Positions 16,475 through 25,358 of a stretch of DNA of 46,469 bases are shown here, piece after piece. A program made the translations under genes and the position numbers. The notes under the pieces are model-generated. The model made no database searches and was not told where the DNA came from. It was given only the letters and a program-made list of their open reading frames with translations. Source of the DNA: UBA12088 sp041920275 (lineage in GTDB: Bacteria; Patescibacteriota; Minisyncoccia; Phycocordibacterales; UBA12088); NCBI GenBank assembly GCA_041920275.1, contig JAYRSE010000011.1, positions 1 to 46,469 on the forward strand. The letters are read 5' to 3'. Numbering within the stretch: the first letter of the stretch is position 1; each line of letters starts with the position of its first letter.

Positions 16475-18262
16475 ATGGATATTCGGAACATCGCCATCAT
16501 CGCACACGTCGACCACGGGAAGACCACGCTCACCGACGCCATTCTTCGTCAGACGGGCGCGGTCGGAGAAGGGGTTTCCATGGACAGCAATACGCTCGAG
16601 CAGGAGCGCGGTATCACGATCTACGCAAAGAATGCCGCGTGTTCCTACAAAGGGACGAAGATCAACATTGTGGACACTCCCGGACATGCCGATTTCGGTT
16701 CCGAGGTGGAGCGTGTGTTGCGCAGTATCGATTGCGTGTTGTTGGTGGTGGACGCACAGGAAGGTCCCATGCCGCAGACTCGATTCGTGCTCAAGAAGTC
16801 GCTCGAGCTCGGGCATCGGCCGATCGTGGTCATCAATAAGATCGATAAACCCGCCGCCGACATCGACCGCACCCACGACCAAGTGTTCGATCTGTTCGCG
16901 GAACTGGGTGCGACGAACGAGCAGCTTGAATTTCACACCGTTCTTGCGATCGGACGATCCGGTATCGCAAAACTGCATGTCGACGACGACTCACAGGATC
17001 TCTCACCGCTCCTCGATCTCATCCTCTCGCACGTACCCGTCGCGTCTGGATTCGATGAAAAACCGTTCCGTGCACAGCCGTTCAACTTGGCTTACGACAC
17101 CTACCTCGGTCGTATGGGTATTGTGCGTGTGTATGAAGGGGTACTCAAGGTTGGTGACACCGTATTCGCGCGTAGTTCGGATACGTCTCATAAAAGTAAG
17201 GTTACGAAGCTCTTCACTTTTTCCGGACTCTCGCGCGTCGATGTGCCGGAGGTTCGTTCCGGAGACATCGCCATCATAGCCGGCCTGCCGGAGATCTTCA
17301 TCGGAGAGACCATCGCGCATACCGAGACCGCAGAGCTATTACCCATGATCGCCGTCGATGAACCGACGATCGAGCTTTCCGTTCTGGTGAACAATTCACC
17401 ATTTGCGGGAAGGGAGGGCAAGTACGTCACCAGCCGTCAGATCCGTGAACGATTGGAGAAGGAGCTCGAGGTCAATGTGGGCTTGCGTGTGATGTTCGAC
17501 GATGAGGGTGGAGGTGAACGCTGTACCGTGCGAGGGCGCGGCGAACTGCACATTGCGATCCTCCTCGAGCAGATGCGTCGTGAGGGGTATGAGGTGCAAG
17601 TCTCACAGCCAAAGGTGATAGAAAAGATCGAGAACGAGGTGCGTATGGAACCCTTCGAGGAGGTCACTATCGACATACCGGCGGAGCATCAAGGGGTCGT
17701 CATCGAACGTTTGGGCATGCGCGCGGTGCGTTTGGTCTCCATGAATACGCATGAGACGCGGGTGCGTGTGGTGCTTGAGGGACCCACGCGCGGGCTGTTC
17801 GGGTATCGCAATCAGTTCATCATGGATACCAAAGGGGAAGGCATACTCGCGACTCGAGTGATCGGTTTTCGGCCGTATGCGGGCGAGATAGCGCATCGCG
17901 AGGTCGGGAGTATGATATCTGCGGTCACCGGTAAGGCACTCGGCTACGCGCTCGATAATTTGCAGACGCGCGGCACGTTGTACATCGAAGCGAACACCGA
18001 TGTGTATGAAGGCCAGGTGATCGGCAATACCTCCAAGGGTGATGAAATGACCGTGAATCCCGCCAAGGGTAAGCAACTAACCAATATGCGCGCATCAGGG
18101 AAAGATGATGCGATCAAGCTCGTGCCACCCAAGCTTCTCACGATCGAGACGGGTCTCGAGATCATGGCCGAAGACGAATACCTCGAGGTAACGCCTCGCT
18201 CGGTCCGTCTTCGAAAGCAACATCTGACCGAAATAGACCGCAACCGTGCGCGAAGGAAATAA
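16475..18262 (+). CDS. typA: Translational GTPase TypA/BipA
   Basis: Ribosome-associated EF-G-like GTPase involved in 50S assembly and stress or cold adaptation. At 595 residues it is family length. Visible motifs: P-loop AHVDHGKTT (10-18), switch I region QERGITIYAKNAA, DTPGHADFG (G3), NKIDKPAAD (G4), and the typical C-terminal domain GYALDNLQTRGTLY and YEGQVIGNTSKGDEMTVNPAKG. All G-box residues are intact. It leads a two-gene unit with the Smr gene 27 nt downstream. Confidence 0.97.
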   Translation: MDIRNIAIIAHVDHGKTTLTDAILRQTGAVGEGVSMDSNTLEQERGITIYAKNAACSYKGTKINIVDTPGHADFGSEVERVLRSIDCVLLVVDAQEGPMPQTRFVLKKSLELGHRPIVVINKIDKPAADIDRTHDQVFDLFAELGATNEQLEFHTVLAIGRSGIAKLHVDDDSQDLSPLLDLILSHVPVASGFDEKPFRAQPFNLAYDTYLGRMGIVRVYEGVLKVGDTVFARSSDTSHKSKVTKLFTFSGLSRVDVPEVRSGDIAIIAGLPEIFIGETIAHTETAELLPMIAVDEPTIELSVLVNNSPFAGREGKYVTSRQIRERLEKELEVNVGLRVMFDDEGGGERCTVRGRGELHIAILLEQMRREGYEVQVSQPKVIEKIENEVRMEPFEEVTIDIPAEHQGVVIERLGMRAVRLVSMNTHETRVRVVLEGPTRGLFGYRNQFIMDTKGEGILATRVIGFRPYAGEIAHREVGSMISAVTGKALGYALDNLQTRGTLYIEANTDVYEGQVIGNTSKGDEMTVNPAKGKQLTNMRASGKDDAIKLVPPKLLTIETGLEIMAEDEYLEVTPRSVRLRKQHLTEIDRNRARRK

Positions 18263-18289
18263 CAAGCGGCCTGTCCGCGTTCGACACGT

Positions 18290-18583
18290 ATGGCCCGCAA
18301 GGTACGTAATAAAGACCGGTATACGCTTCACACGGATGCCGAACTCGACCTGCATGGGTATCGCAGTGAAGAAGCGCGTCGAGCATTGGATGAATTTCTT
18401 GCGGATGCGCGAGAGTTCGGTTGGAAGCGAGTTCGTATCATCGTCGGTAAGGGTATACACTCGGAAAACGGGGAAGCGGTCTTGCCGAACATGGTTAAGC
18501 GGCACTTGGTGGCCGCGGGTTTGGATTACACGTACGCAAAACTGCATGAGGGCGGAGAGGGAGCGTTGGTGGTGCGCCTTTGA
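18290..18583 (+). CDS. Stand-alone Smr domain protein
   Basis: A 97-residue single-domain Smr protein. Marks: LDLHGYRSEEA (19-29, the DLHG signature), VRIIVGKGIHSENGEAVL (48-65; the GKGxHS...G signature) and the C-terminal GALVVRL. Smr domains are nucleases or nucleic-acid binders. Stand-alone copies cleave DNA or RNA structures, or act on collided ribosomes (SmrB type). Placement right after typA suggests a ribosome-linked role, which is inference. It converges on gpmI, leaving only 9 nt between stop codons and no separate terminator. Confidence 0.88.
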   Translation: MARKVRNKDRYTLHTDAELDLHGYRSEEARRALDEFLADAREFGWKRVRIIVGKGIHSENGEAVLPNMVKRHLVAAGLDYTYAKLHEGGEGALVVRL

Positions 18584-18592
18584 TACTCGGGA

Positions 18593-20137
18593 TCAAGATC
18601 GTTCGATGCGTCGCGCTCGCACCACGCCGCTCATGGTTGGGGGTATGGGAAGCCCCATGACCGAGAGGAGTGTGGGTGCGATATCGGGAAGTGTGCCATC
18701 CGCGAGTGTGTAGCCCTCCTCGGTGAGAATGCAGGGGACGAGGTTGGTGGTGTGCGCCGTATGTTTCGAATTCGTTTCGACGTCGAAGTTGCGTTCCGCA
18801 TTCCCATGATCTGCGGTGATGATGGCGAATCCCCCACGCTTGCGTACCATGTCGATCACTCGACCCAGTGCGGTATCGACCGCGAAAAGGGCCTTGTGCA
18901 GAGCGGGGACGTTTGCCGTATGACCGACCATGTCGGCGTTCGCAAAATTGATAAATAAGAAATCCGTGCCCGACTCGAGTGCGGTGATTGCCGCGTCGGC
19001 GATCTCTGAGGCGCGCATCTCGGGCGCCTCGTCATGGGTACGCACATCTTTCCTGCTTTCAATGAGGATGTGCTCTTCACCGTGATGCGGTGTTTCCCTT
19101 CCTCCGTTCAAAAAATAGGTCGCATGCGCGTACTTCTCCGTTTCCGCGATGTGTGCTTGCCGCAGACCGGCACGCGAGATCGTTCCCGCGAGGGTTTCCT
19201 CCGGCCTGAAGGGGGGAAATATGACGTGAGCCGGAATGGTAGCGTCGTATTCGGTCATGGTGACGAAGAATAGGGCAAGGTCGCTCGTTCGGTCCGCCAC
19301 ACTACTTGCAAGCATGCGTGCACGATCGGCGCGAAAGTTGAAGAAGCATACCGCATCACCGTGTTCGATCATGCGTGGCGATCCGGTATGGTCGAGAAAA
19401 AGCATTGGCTCGATATGTTCATCGAACACACCCGTGGCGTACTGTTGTCGTACCGCGGTCGAAGGGGAGATCTGCTGGAACACATGTTCGGCGGATCCGT
19501 TGTACAGTACTTGTTCGACACGAGCGAGGCGGTCGAAATTCTTGTCGCGATCCATCGCAAAATATCGGCCCGATACGCTCGCGATGAATCCACGCTCTTC
19601 ACCGGAAAGAAAGAGCTCGAGTTCGTCCAAGTAGTTCGCCGCGCTCTGTGGCGCACAATCTCGTCCGTCCAAGAATGCATGAATGACCACTTGGGATACG
19701 CCTGCACGTTCCGCTTCATGCAGAAGTGCGTAGAGATGGTCGGCGTGACTGTGTATCCCCCCGGGGGAGAGCAGCCCCATCAGATGAAGTGTGCTCGCGT
19801 GTTCGCGCACGTGGGACCACATACCAAGGAGTGTGGGGTCGGAAGAAAGTGTTCCGCGTGCGATCGCCTTGTTGATCCGCACGAGGTCGGTGTCGATGGG
19901 GGAGCCGGCGCCGATCGCCATGTGGCCGATCTCGCTGTTACCCATCTGTCCGTCGGGAAGACCGACCGCAGCACCGCTTGCGTCGAAGCGGGCGTGCGCG
20001 CATCGGTTCCACAGCAGATCGAACATCGGCGTGTCCGCCGCATGGATCGCATTGTGGCTCGTGTGGTCGCTCAATCCCCATCCGTCCAGTACGACAAGTG
20101 CGACAGGGGTTCGAACGGTGTTTCGGTTTTCTTTCAC
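18593..20137 (-). CDS. gpmI: 2,3-bisphosphoglycerate-independent phosphoglycerate mutase
   Basis: Interconverts 3- and 2-phosphoglycerate in glycolysis using two Mn ions and a phosphoserine. From the GTG at 20137 the product is 514 residues, the normal iPGM length, starting VKENRNTVRTPVALVVLDGWG (D18 metal ligand). GNSEIGH holds the catalytic Ser at about residue 68. HSHADH, GRYFAMDRD, FFNFRADRAR, NFANADMVGHT and ITADHGNAE supply the remaining metal and substrate ligands. The frame stays open upstream to 20560, but a TTGCAT/TATACT promoter lies directly before the GTG, so the longer form is unlikely and the mRNA is probably leaderless. The Smr gene converges on it. Confidence 0.96.
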   Translation of the reverse strand: MKENRNTVRTPVALVVLDGWGLSDHTSHNAIHAADTPMFDLLWNRCAHARFDASGAAVGLPDGQMGNSEIGHMAIGAGSPIDTDLVRINKAIARGTLSSDPTLLGMWSHVREHASTLHLMGLLSPGGIHSHADHLYALLHEAERAGVSQVVIHAFLDGRDCAPQSAANYLDELELFLSGEERGFIASVSGRYFAMDRDKNFDRLARVEQVLYNGSAEHVFQQISPSTAVRQQYATGVFDEHIEPMLFLDHTGSPRMIEHGDAVCFFNFRADRARMLASSVADRTSDLALFFVTMTEYDATIPAHVIFPPFRPEETLAGTISRAGLRQAHIAETEKYAHATYFLNGGRETPHHGEEHILIESRKDVRTHDEAPEMRASEIADAAITALESGTDFLFINFANADMVGHTANVPALHKALFAVDTALGRVIDMVRKRGGFAIITADHGNAERNFDVETNSKHTAHTTNLVPCILTEEGYTLADGTLPDIAPTLLSVMGLPIPPTMSGVVRARRIERS

Positions 20138-20143
20138 GCGCCC

Positions 20144-20172
20144 AGTATAGTGCTCCACCTCGCTGCATGCAA
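20144..20172 (-). promoter_or_regulatory. gpmI promoter, leaderless arrangement
   Basis: On the minus strand: TTGCAT (complement 20167-20172), a 17-nt spacer and TATACT (complement 20144-20149). Only 6 nt separate the -10 box from the GTG, so transcription would begin at or next to the start codon and no Shine-Dalgarno can be used. Confidence 0.65.
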
Positions 20173-20323
20173 ACCGGGTGGTTGCGAAGTCCGTGACGTC
20201 GGTTCGGCACGGCTCACGACCGTTGCGATCGTGAGTGGAAAGGAACATGTCAACACTTGTTCCATTCTGTGAAGAGGGTATGATGTGGGTGAGTGAGTCA
20301 TTTACCATCGTAACACTATTCAC

Positions 20324-20743
20324 ATGAAGACGAACAGAGTCCTGATCGTAGATGATGAAGCGAGTACCTGCAACGCTCTCTCCGATGAGCTCGTGAAAGC
20401 CGGTTTTGAAACGGCATGTGCGTACGACGGTGCGCAAGGGCTTGATATGCTTGCGACGTTCAAACCGGACCTCGTTCTGCTCGATCTTCTCATGCCTATC
20501 ACAAGTGGCGTGGACCTCTTGCGTGCGTACAAGGAGCGGTCGGAGGGACGAGAGCCGCACTTCATCATCATCACCAACATGGACGCCATGGACGCCATGA
20601 ATGCCACCTTCTCACACAACGTGACCGATGTGGTCGCAAAATCAAGCGCGACCATCGAAGGTATTGTTGCGCTGGTACGCCAGCGGCTGACCGAACGCGC
20701 GTCGCCGGTCGAAGGTGCCGCAGCGCATGTGACGGAACCGTGA
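20324..20743 (+). CDS. Stand-alone response-regulator receiver domain
   Basis: 139 residues and a single receiver domain: acidic pair D10/D11 (VLIVDDE), phospho-acceptor Asp at about residue 54 (LVLLDLLMP), conserved Thr near 84 (IIITN), and Lys near 106 (VVAKSS). There is no output domain, only a 25-residue Pro/Ala/Glu-rich tail. No histidine kinase is encoded nearby, so the partner is elsewhere. An unusual NMDAMDAMNA repeat sits in the beta4-alpha4 loop. A cupin gene follows 28 nt downstream on the same strand, probably in one transcript. Confidence 0.92.
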   Translation: MKTNRVLIVDDEASTCNALSDELVKAGFETACAYDGAQGLDMLATFKPDLVLLDLLMPITSGVDLLRAYKERSEGREPHFIIITNMDAMDAMNATFSHNVTDVVAKSSATIEGIVALVRQRLTERASPVEGAAAHVTEP

Positions 20744-20771
20744 TCTATTTATCGGCTTAACCACGCACACC

Positions 20772-21158
20772 ATGAAAGGTTTTCTCACGCAGATAGAACA
20801 AGAGACGCTCTCGAACACCGATTATCGTCGTGTCCTGTACACGGGAAAATATTCGCAGCTTGTATTGATGAGCATTGCGCCGGGTGATGAGATCGGTCTT
20901 GAAACGCACCACCTCGATCAGTTCATTCGCATCGAGTCCGGTTCGGCGACGGTAACGCTTGATGGTGTCACCCACATGATCGAAGAGGATTGGGCGATCG
21001 TGATCCCTGCCGGTACTGAGCACAATGTGGTGAATACGGGTGACGCTCCGCTTAAGCTCTATTCGATCTACTCACCTCCGGAGCACAAGGACAAAACGAC
21101 GCACCGTACGAAAGCGGATGAGGTGGAAGAACACTTCGATGGCGTGACGAGCGAGTGA
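20772..21158 (+). CDS. Single-domain cupin protein
   Basis: 128 residues with both cupin motifs. Motif 1 is around 40-60 (GLETHHLDQFIRIESG, metal-binding His and Glu), and motif 2 is around 78-92 (IPAGTEHNVVNTG). Small cupins of this kind, resembling the C-terminal part of mannose-6-phosphate isomerase, are frequent in CPR genomes. They may bind a sugar or act as small epimerases or sensors. No substrate can be assigned. It lies directly after the receiver gene. Confidence 0.88.
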   Translation: MKGFLTQIEQETLSNTDYRRVLYTGKYSQLVLMSIAPGDEIGLETHHLDQFIRIESGSATVTLDGVTHMIEEDWAIVIPAGTEHNVVNTGDAPLKLYSIYSPPEHKDKTTHRTKADEVEEHFDGVTSE

Positions 21159-21284
21159 TCGTCTCGATTCTTATATCTATCGCACATGTACTCAAGTTCG
21201 CATGTGTCCACTGGATGCAATGCTCCGAACGGGGTATTATGTTCGTATGCGTACAGACCTTTTTATTGGTAAATTTTGAACCAT

Positions 21285-22598
21285 ATGCATACACCAAGCA
21301 CCCGTTCGTTTCAACGACCCCGTACATTACTCGGCGTCTTCGCGCTCACCATTTGCGGTGTCGCCGCAAGTACGATTGCATATGCGGCAACGCCAACGTG
21401 TGATCTGACACGTGATCTCGATATCGGCATGGAAGGGAAGGATGTCCTGTGTCTTCAACAGTGGCTCAATGCCGAAGGATACACACTCACCGAATCCGGA
21501 CCCGGAGCACCGGGCGCCGAAACGGAACGATTCGGCGCGTTAACGAGAGACGCACTCGCACGTTTCCAAAAGGAGCACTCCCTCACTCCCGCGCTTGGAT
21601 TTTTGGGACCAAAGACCCGAACATTCATACATTCAAACAAAGTCAGCAAGACGACATCCGTCTTGCCTCCTGAAAGTGTTCCGGCGGGCGCATCTTCCTC
21701 TGCGGATATTCGCCCGCAAGCGACCGTAGTGACGCAGTTGACCGACGGGGATCGCACGCGCACCGAATGGCTTCTCTCGCTCCTCGAAAGCAAAGGTCTT
21801 GTGGGGAGCAAGGATGAAGAAGATGATGATGAAGATGAAGATGAAGACGAGGTGTCAGACGGGTCATTCGAAGACCGAGTAGTCGCGACCATTGAGATGA
21901 TGCGGGATGCGGAGGCAAAAATGAAGAAGGGAGCGGTGAGTGCGGAGCAACTTTCCATGGCTCGAAACAACCTCGAGGACGCGCAAGAGGATCTGCTGGA
22001 TGCGATCTACGCATACTTCAAGGGAAAGGGTGGAAAGGCGGTTGAGTTGATCGATGATGCGGAGAACAATGCCGAGGATGCGTTTCGTGATGCGGGAGGG
22101 ATCACTCGAGATGATGAGACCGAGGATCGTATCGATGACCTTGAAGATGCGATCGATGAAGCGTGGGACGAGATCGAAGCGCGTGATGATGCGGGAGACG
22201 ATACGGAGGATGCTGAAGAGCTCCTGACCGAGGCCGAGGCCTTGCTGGAAGAAGCTGAAGAGGCGTTCGATGAAGACGATCTGGATCAGGCGGATGACCT
22301 GTTGGACGAGGTGAAGAGTCTGATCGATGACGCACTCGATGCGGTGGTCACCGAAGATGAAGAGGATGCGAAGAAGGCGATCAAACGAGCGCAGGGTGCG
22401 ATCGATGATGCCTATGATGCGATCTCGGATGCCGAAGACGACGGTGATGAGGTGGACGATGCGCACGATCTGTTGGACGAAGCCGAGGACTTTCTTGAGG
22501 ATGCGGAGGACGCGTACGATGACGATGAGTACGCTGACGCGCTCAAGTTGGCAAAGAAGGCGGAAGATCGTGCCGACGATGCGGTCGATGCGCTCTGA
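21285..22598 (+). CDS. Secreted peptidoglycan-binding protein with long Asp/Glu-rich repeat tail
   Basis: 437 residues from the ATG at 21285 (an in-frame TTG at 21276 is less likely). Signal peptide ending at AYA near residue 34. A PG-binding-1 domain at about 44-115 carries the CPR-style form DLDIGMEGKDVLCLQQWLN, then GPGAPGAETERFG and LGFLGPKTR. A linker of about 50 residues follows. From about residue 180 the protein is a very acidic, Ala-rich helical repeat (units like EDAEDLLDEAEDxLEDA at roughly 30-35 residue spacing) up to the end. It is likely exported, anchored on peptidoglycan, and extends as an acidic coiled rod that could bind Ca2+ or other cations. Function unknown. Ends at a strong terminator. 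Confidence 0.85.
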   Translation: MHTPSTRSFQRPRTLLGVFALTICGVAASTIAYAATPTCDLTRDLDIGMEGKDVLCLQQWLNAEGYTLTESGPGAPGAETERFGALTRDALARFQKEHSLTPALGFLGPKTRTFIHSNKVSKTTSVLPPESVPAGASSSADIRPQATVVTQLTDGDRTRTEWLLSLLESKGLVGSKDEEDDDEDEDEDEVSDGSFEDRVVATIEMMRDAEAKMKKGAVSAEQLSMARNNLEDAQEDLLDAIYAYFKGKGGKAVELIDDAENNAEDAFRDAGGITRDDETEDRIDDLEDAIDEAWDEIEARDDAGDDTEDAEELLTEAEALLEEAEEAFDEDDLDQADDLLDEVKSLIDDALDAVVTEDEEDAKKAIKRAQGAIDDAYDAISDAEDDGDEVDDAHDLLDEAEDFLEDAEDAYDDDEYADALKLAKKAEDRADDAVDAL

Positions 22599-22606
22599 AA
22601 CAGGAA

Positions 22607-22646
22607 GGATAAAGAAAACCCCACGTCTGTGGGGTTTTCTTTATCC
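22607..22646. terminator. Very strong bidirectional terminator
   Basis: An 18-bp perfect stem starting GGATAAAGAAAACCCCAC with loop GTCT, giving a T-tract on both strands. It lies between two convergent genes, the acidic PG-binding protein and the MgtC/DUF4010 gene. Confidence 0.9.
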
Positions 22647-22655
22647 CGCGCGGTC

Positions 22656-23993
22656 TTAGAAGAATGCGGTGTAAAACGCGATACCGCCCACCACTGCGCT
22701 GCTGACGATTGGAAAGAGGAACACGCTTGATGCTTTGACGCCAAGTCGCAACAGTATCGTGCAGTACTTGGCGATGATGCTGCCGGCAAGCGCAAGTAGG
22801 ATACTCGCTCCCATTACGAGGTCGCTCACCTCACCGAATCGGAACGCTTCACCGAGCGACGCGAGCGCGGCGGCGGAACTCACCATGCCGGAGGCGAACG
22901 AGGCGAGTGCGAGCCAACCACTTCCCAGGTAGTAGCGCACGAACACCATCAAAATCATGACGATGGAGAACACCGTGGTGAACTTGGTTATGAACTGGAT
23001 CGGTAGCGGACGGTTTGTGATGCGGACGTTCTCGATGCCGTTCGTCTTTGAATAGGTGTGCAGGGTAAGTCCGACCATGAGGAGGAAGACGGATACCATG
23101 GGTAACAGCATTTGTTGAAAGAACGCAATGGGAACAAGAGCGAAGAGTATGACCATGTCCTTGAAGAAGGAGCCGGTGCTTGCGGAAAGGAATGCGAGAT
23201 AGAGACTGCGCTTCTTTTCGATGTGCGAGATCGAGCTCTCTGTATCAAGACCTCGCATGAAGAGGATGATCGTGGCGAGTGAAGAAACCAGGCCTCCGAA
23301 GAACGTGGCGAGCAAAAGAGCGTTTCGACCACGAATATATTTGGTGATGAAGTGCGCGACAAAGCTCATGAAACTCACCATGAGAAGTACTTTCCAGAAT
23401 GAAGCGATACTGACCGCCTGGAAGACCAACGAGTGTTCGCTGAACGAGTAGAGCGGTACCTTGAGTGCGGCATCGTGCGGGATGAGTGGCGTGATGATAA
23501 GTGCGATCGCGATGAGTACGCTGAAATCGAGCATTTCCTGTCGTTCGAGCGACTCTGCGAAGTGGTGCCACTTATCCTTAAGCTCGAGCACGATCATGAG
23601 CACGAACACCAGGGTGGCTATGAGCCAAAACTGCACATTGAACACGCTCAGACTGGCGATCAGGAATACGGTCGGTATTGCAAGGACGGTGGTGATACCC
23701 GCCCGCGCTCGGTTGGCGTGCTCTCTTCGGTAGGTCGATTCAAACAGAAAGACTGCGATGCCGACCAGCATGACGCCTGCAAACGCGATCGGCCACACAC
23801 TGGGTGCGCTTGGGTAGAGGTAGCTCGAAATGAACGCGATAATGGATACGATCGAAAAATCGCGTATGCCCACACTCGTTTTGCCATCTTTTCCCCCTTC
23901 ACGAGAGTTAATCTGACGTTCGGCGCCGATGATGATGCCGGTCAGAAGCGCGAGTGCGAGCTGCCATCCGGCAACGAGCAAGGTGTGGTCCAT
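22656..23993 (-). CDS. MgtC/SapB-DUF4010 family membrane protein
   Basis: 445 residues with about 12 hydrophobic helices. The N-terminal ~140 residues match the MgtC/SapB fold (LTGIIIGAERQINSREGGKDGKT, then SVGIRDFSIVSIIAFIS, with the GAERQ...GK and FS motifs). The C-terminal ~210 residues match DUF4010 (SFMSFVAHFITKYIRG, then ATFFGGLVSSLATIIL). Proteins with this pairing are common in bacteria and archaea. Roles in Mg2+ homeostasis or ATP-synthase regulation are known for MgtC itself but not for this form. The ATG at 23993 gives the first helix within 8 residues. Confidence 0.88.
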   Translation of the reverse strand: MDHTLLVAGWQLALALLTGIIIGAERQINSREGGKDGKTSVGIRDFSIVSIIAFISSYLYPSAPSVWPIAFAGVMLVGIAVFLFESTYRREHANRARAGITTVLAIPTVFLIASLSVFNVQFWLIATLVFVLMIVLELKDKWHHFAESLERQEMLDFSVLIAIALIITPLIPHDAALKVPLYSFSEHSLVFQAVSIASFWKVLLMVSFMSFVAHFITKYIRGRNALLLATFFGGLVSSLATIILFMRGLDTESSISHIEKKRSLYLAFLSASTGSFFKDMVILFALVPIAFFQQMLLPMVSVFLLMVGLTLHTYSKTNGIENVRITNRPLPIQFITKFTTVFSIVMILMVFVRYYLGSGWLALASFASGMVSSAAALASLGEAFRFGEVSDLVMGASILLALAGSIIAKYCTILLRLGVKASSVFLFPIVSSAVVGGIAFYTAFF

Positions 23994-24230
23994 ATGTGTG
24001 TGCGATACCCATTGTTCACGTCTTCGGCATCCTCACCCGGGTCGAGGTATGAGTTCGACGAAACGTGTCCCGAATAATAAAGTCGAGAGGTCTGTTTGGA
24101 GTGATCCCAACGTTCTCGTTGCGAGTACCTTACAGGTGTCAGCATGTCCTTGTCAAGAGTGCGGCGTTGCCATGCGGTCGCACACATGGTATGGTATCAA
24201 CCAGTTTACAATATCAGAGGGGTGAGTTTG

Positions 24231-24704
24231 ATGAGATGTGATATATTCATCATCTATCCGGTCCGAAACCTCCAGGGCGATGTGCTGTGTCAATACGTTG
24301 ACCTGCTACGCGGATCGGACCCGGGTGTGCGGGTGTGCAAACGCTCGGTACGCGAAACGCTGAAAAATCCCGAGCACTGCTTGTTCCTTGCACTGGCCAC
24401 CTCCATGCGCCTCGTTGGTACCGCACGCCTCGTTCGGGTGTTCGGGCCAAACGGTGCCGTGGGGGAGGTTCACGATCTGTGCGTGGCACGGAGCTGGCGT
24501 GTGAGGGGTGTCGAGCGTGCACTCATGGAGGAAGTGCACCGGTACGGCACGCTCGAGTTTGGTGTCGACCGATTCGATATCATTTCGCCCATCGGCACCG
24601 ACGAAGTGAGTCTGCGGGCACTTGGCTATGCATGGAACGACTCGACGGCGCGGTACTCTCTCGGATTCTCTCTACTGCCGAGAGGCGGTGCGTTCTGCAT
24701 TTAG
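24231..24704 (+). CDS. GNAT-like N-acetyltransferase
   Basis: 157 residues from the ATG at 24231 (GAGGGGTG just upstream; a GTG at 24222 is an alternative). Motif A of GNAT enzymes is recognisable though weakened: VGEVHDLCVARSWRVRGVERALMEEVHRYG, with the acetyl-CoA loop R-x-x-G-V/I-x-x-x-L. A C-terminal SLRALGYAWND resembles motif B (FYExLGF). The substrate is unknown. The last 33 nt overlap the 3' end of the PAP2 gene on the other strand. Confidence 0.7.
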   Translation: MRCDIFIIYPVRNLQGDVLCQYVDLLRGSDPGVRVCKRSVRETLKNPEHCLFLALATSMRLVGTARLVRVFGPNGAVGEVHDLCVARSWRVRGVERALMEEVHRYGTLEFGVDRFDIISPIGTDEVSLRALGYAWNDSTARYSLGFSLLPRGGAFCI

Positions 24705-25328
24705 GGATCGACAGGATGTCGGTCCCCTTTTCGTCACTGTATGCGCAACCGGCTTGGGTGTGCCGCTTTGACGACCGTGGGTGTTCGTCCTGTGTCGCGC
24801 ATACAGGCCCGCACCCATGCCGAGGGCGCCGATGCCGTATCCCGCAACGACATCGCTTAAATAGTGTACCCCAAGGTATAACCTGCTTACACCGATGAGG
24901 AACACGATACCGATACCGATACCGAAGATCGCCTTTCGCCATTGCGAACTTTGCAGGTGTGTGTACAGCAGGTAGGTCATAAGGCCGTAGAGTGCAATAG
25001 CGGCACCGGCGTGTCCGCTTGGAAAAGAAAAATCTCGCATGTCGATAAGGGAGTCCAGGGGCCGCGGTCGCGCCACCAGTATCTTCAGAGTGTAAATGAG
25101 CGTTGCCGTGCTTGCGAGTGAGACGAGAAGCGGGAGTGCCTGTCGGATTCGGTCTGTTTGGTAGAGGTACACGCAGACACATGCGGCTATGAGCACCACC
25201 GTCTGCCAGTTGGCAAGTATGGTCAGATGTTCGAACAGGTCCGTCATCAGTGGAGTGCGCGAATGTGCGAACCACGCGTGCATGTCCGTATCGATCGATC
25301 CTATGAAAGAGAGTATTGACTCGTCCAT
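24672..25328 (-). CDS. PAP2-superfamily membrane phosphatase
   Basis: 218 residues and about five membrane helices. It shows the three phosphatase motifs: KILVARPRP (82-90), PSGHA (103-107), and SRLYLGVHYLSD (148-159), with the catalytic His in each of the last two. Candidate substrates are undecaprenyl pyrophosphate (cell-wall recycling) or phosphatidate; sequence alone does not decide. A 50-residue basic tail after the last helix runs into the GNAT gene on the opposite strand. A TATAAT box lies about 21 nt upstream of the start codon, beside a GTATC/GATAC inverted repeat (25356-25369). Confidence 0.92.
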   Translation of the reverse strand: MDESILSFIGSIDTDMHAWFAHSRTPLMTDLFEHLTILANWQTVVLIAACVCVYLYQTDRIRQALPLLVSLASTATLIYTLKILVARPRPLDSLIDMRDFSFPSGHAGAAIALYGLMTYLLYTHLQSSQWRKAIFGIGIGIVFLIGVSRLYLGVHYLSDVVAGYGIGALGMGAGLYARHRTNTHGRQSGTPKPVAHTVTKRGPTSCRSLNAERTASRQ

Positions 25329-25358
25329 GTTACACGTTATGGGGTAATTATTATAGTA

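Noticed and set aside
20138..20560. N-terminal extension of gpmI to 655 residues
   Set aside because: It has no family similarity, and the promoter and normal iPGM length place the start at the GTG at 20137.
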